A stretch of DNA of 64,000 bases from Amorphochlora amoebiformis (taxonomy: Eukaryota > Cercozoa > Chlorarachniophyceae), in the NCBI GenBank assembly GCA_054601695.1, contig BAAHQB010000062.1, positions 434,001 to 498,000 of the forward strand, given 5' to 3'. Position 1 is the stretch's first letter. Every line of letters starts with the position of its first letter. Made by a program: the position numbers and the translations under genes. Under the pieces are notes generated by a model. The model was not told the origin of the DNA. It ran no database searches and saw only the letters and a list, made by a program, of their open reading frames with translations. Shown here one piece after another: positions 61,456 through 64,000 of this stretch.

Positions 61456-61552
61456 TGTAGAAGGAAGTGGTGAGGATCGAACCCAATCTGTCGTCCAGTA
61501 ACAGTCATATATATATATATATATATATTTGTATATATACACATATATATAT

Positions 61553-61587
<35 letters not shown>

Positions 61588-61632
61588 GTACATGCATACA
61601 TACATACATACATACATATATATATATATATT

Positions 61633-61681
<49 letters not shown>

Positions 61682-62027
61682 AAGAAAGTGGTGAGCGAAC
61701 CCAATCCGTCGTCCAGTAACAGTCTTACTGCCGTCACGTGCTAGCTCACGTGCAAGCCTAGATATATGTATTATATGTGCACTTTTAATATATGTATGTA
61801 CATATACACATGCATATTATATATACATGTAATATATATGTATACATGTATATATGTATACATACTCCTATTATATATATATATATATATATATAGAATA
61901 TATATATGTATATACACATATATATAACATATGTATATATATGTATATATTATATAAATATATACATATGTATGACCTATTCTAAATATTTACACATGAA
62001 CGTCTGACATTTTCACATATTTATATC

Positions 62028-62066
<39 letters not shown>

Positions 62067-62347
62067 GCATATGCATATGCATATATTTGTATAAATGCAT
62101 ACAATGTAAAGTACATATAAATATATCTATATCTATATATATATATATATATAGATTATATTTAATACCCCTCTTTGTCATCCGCACTCAGTACCCCAGG
62201 AGCACTCTCTGCCTGCACATATAGTACATATGTGTAATGATTTTATATATTACAAAGAATGTAAATATATAAATATATACATACATCATACATATATATT
62301 ATATATATAATATATATATATATATAATATATATATTATATATATAT

Positions 62348-62411
<64 letters not shown>

Positions 62412-62478
62412 TATGTACATGTACGCATATGTACATATCTATGTATTATATTTCTAATACTATATATATATATAATAT

Positions 62479-62512
<34 letters not shown>

Positions 62513-62575
62513 GTATACATACAAATGTATTATGTATACATATATATTTATATGTATATACACTCACACACGCAC

Positions 62576-62617
<42 letters not shown>

Positions 62618-62846
62618 TTAGGCATATTTGTATACTTTATATACACGTAAACATACATGTAATACATAAATTTAAAGATAAATGTATCTGTATGTATATG
62701 AAAACAGATTTACATACATACACACACATACATATGTACATAACTTATATAATTTACACAGATATACCCCTAAAACGCATATATATATATGTATATATAT
62801 ATATATGTATGTATGTATATACATATATATATATATATATATCTAG

Positions 62847-62891
<45 letters not shown>

Positions 62892-62950
62892 TATACCTTC
62901 GTTGCTGCAAGGAACATACCAGCATGCCTTTTACCAATAGTTTCCAGGGC
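60653..62950 (-). CDS. 3' part of an unknown minus-strand gene
   Basis: Exons on the minus strand: 62950-62897, 62212-62169, 61727-61701, 60864-60849, 60806-60766, and tentatively 60665-60653 ending TAG. Phase agrees at all junctions. Residues in order: [65 protein letters not shown] do not recognise the protein. The acceptors cttaaatcag, cgtgcag and gcacatatgtgcag-like are reasonable; the gttcgc donor at 61700 is unusual but is retained in its echoes. The 5' part was not found and should lie in or beyond 63-64 kb. Confidence 0.6.
60722..60765 (-). repeat. Tandem echo of the 60806-60766 exon 3' end plus donor
   Basis: On the minus strand, gagagtcttaggtaatgtag + tactcaagaacta is present twice head to tail (60777-60742 and 60741-60708). 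The unit comprises the last 11 exon bases, the donor gtaatg and the intron start. This is the only echo here without (TA)n between copies. Confidence 0.9.
61248..61512 (-). repeat. Two echoes of the 61727-61701 exon: 3' end plus donor
   Basis: Segments 61254-61303 and 61460-61507 repeat gactgttactggacgac + gattgggttcgatcctca (minus strand) of the real exon and intron start. They are separated by (TA)n of about 150 bp. The real copy has a 3-bp deletion relative to the echoes just inside the intron (gttcgctcacc against gttcgatcctcacc). Confidence 0.85.

Positions 62951-64000
<1,050 letters not shown>

Noticed and set aside
61680-61760. tRNA gene suggested by ggttcgatcc-like T-arm
   Set aside because: No cloverleaf could be drawn: the anticodon loop lacks T33 and the acceptor stem does not pair.

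Overview
This window is nuclear DNA of a eukaryote, most likely a protist; I cannot name the lineage. The evidence is many GT-AG introns, microexons of 16-60 bp, spliceosomal and RNase P/MRP subunit genes, and TTAGGG/CCCTAA-type telomeric repeats lying inside introns. Nothing bacterial, viral or organellar is visible. Most of the sequence is (TA)n microsatellite with (GA)n/(CT)n tracts, so nearly every long open frame is a translated simple repeat ([24 protein letters not shown]). The real genes were found by joining short unique islands at AG...GT borders and requiring reading phase to carry across introns.

Layout: an FSH-type serine hydrolase (minus, about 1.5-5.3 kb, 3' end not found); a 33-exon gene of unknown function (plus, 5.5-34.7 kb, 1,827 bp coding spread over 29 kb); a small unknown gene (plus, 35.2-36.0 kb); an LRAT/NlpC-P60-like membrane-anchored protein (minus, 42.4 to about 37.1 or 36.4 kb); a CD2BP2/Lin1-like GYF-domain protein (plus, 42.5-47.5 kb); a POP5-like RNase P/MRP subunit (minus, 51.8-51.2 kb); an EF-hand plus nucleoredoxin-like fusion (plus, 51.9-60.5 kb); and the 3' part of an unknown minus-strand gene (62.95-60.65 kb). 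Apart from the small gene at 35 kb the genes form head-to-head pairs whose start codons are only about 100-245 bp apart, alternating with tail-to-tail junctions. Unique non-repetitive AT-rich DNA sits mainly in the tail-to-tail gaps, while the (TA)n DNA fills the introns.

The most unusual feature is a genome-wide habit I call exon echoes. Beside many exons the intron holds one to seven partial copies of that exon separated by (TA)n. Copies upstream of an exon carry the 3' splice site plus the 5' part of the exon; copies downstream carry the 3' part of the exon plus the 5' splice site. Several minisatellites (8.3, 14.0, 16.0, 22.6 and 28.1 kb) end exactly at an exon's acceptor and look like long arrays of the same process. 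TTAGGG arrays often begin within a few bases to about 40 bp of a 5' splice site. A small terminal-inverted-repeat element occurs twice, and a roughly 50-bp sequence recurs three times next to intronic telomeric arrays.

Functionally the genes are unrelated housekeeping-type loci (RNA processing, redox/Ca2+ signalling, hydrolysis, membrane enzyme); no operon or gene cluster logic is evident.
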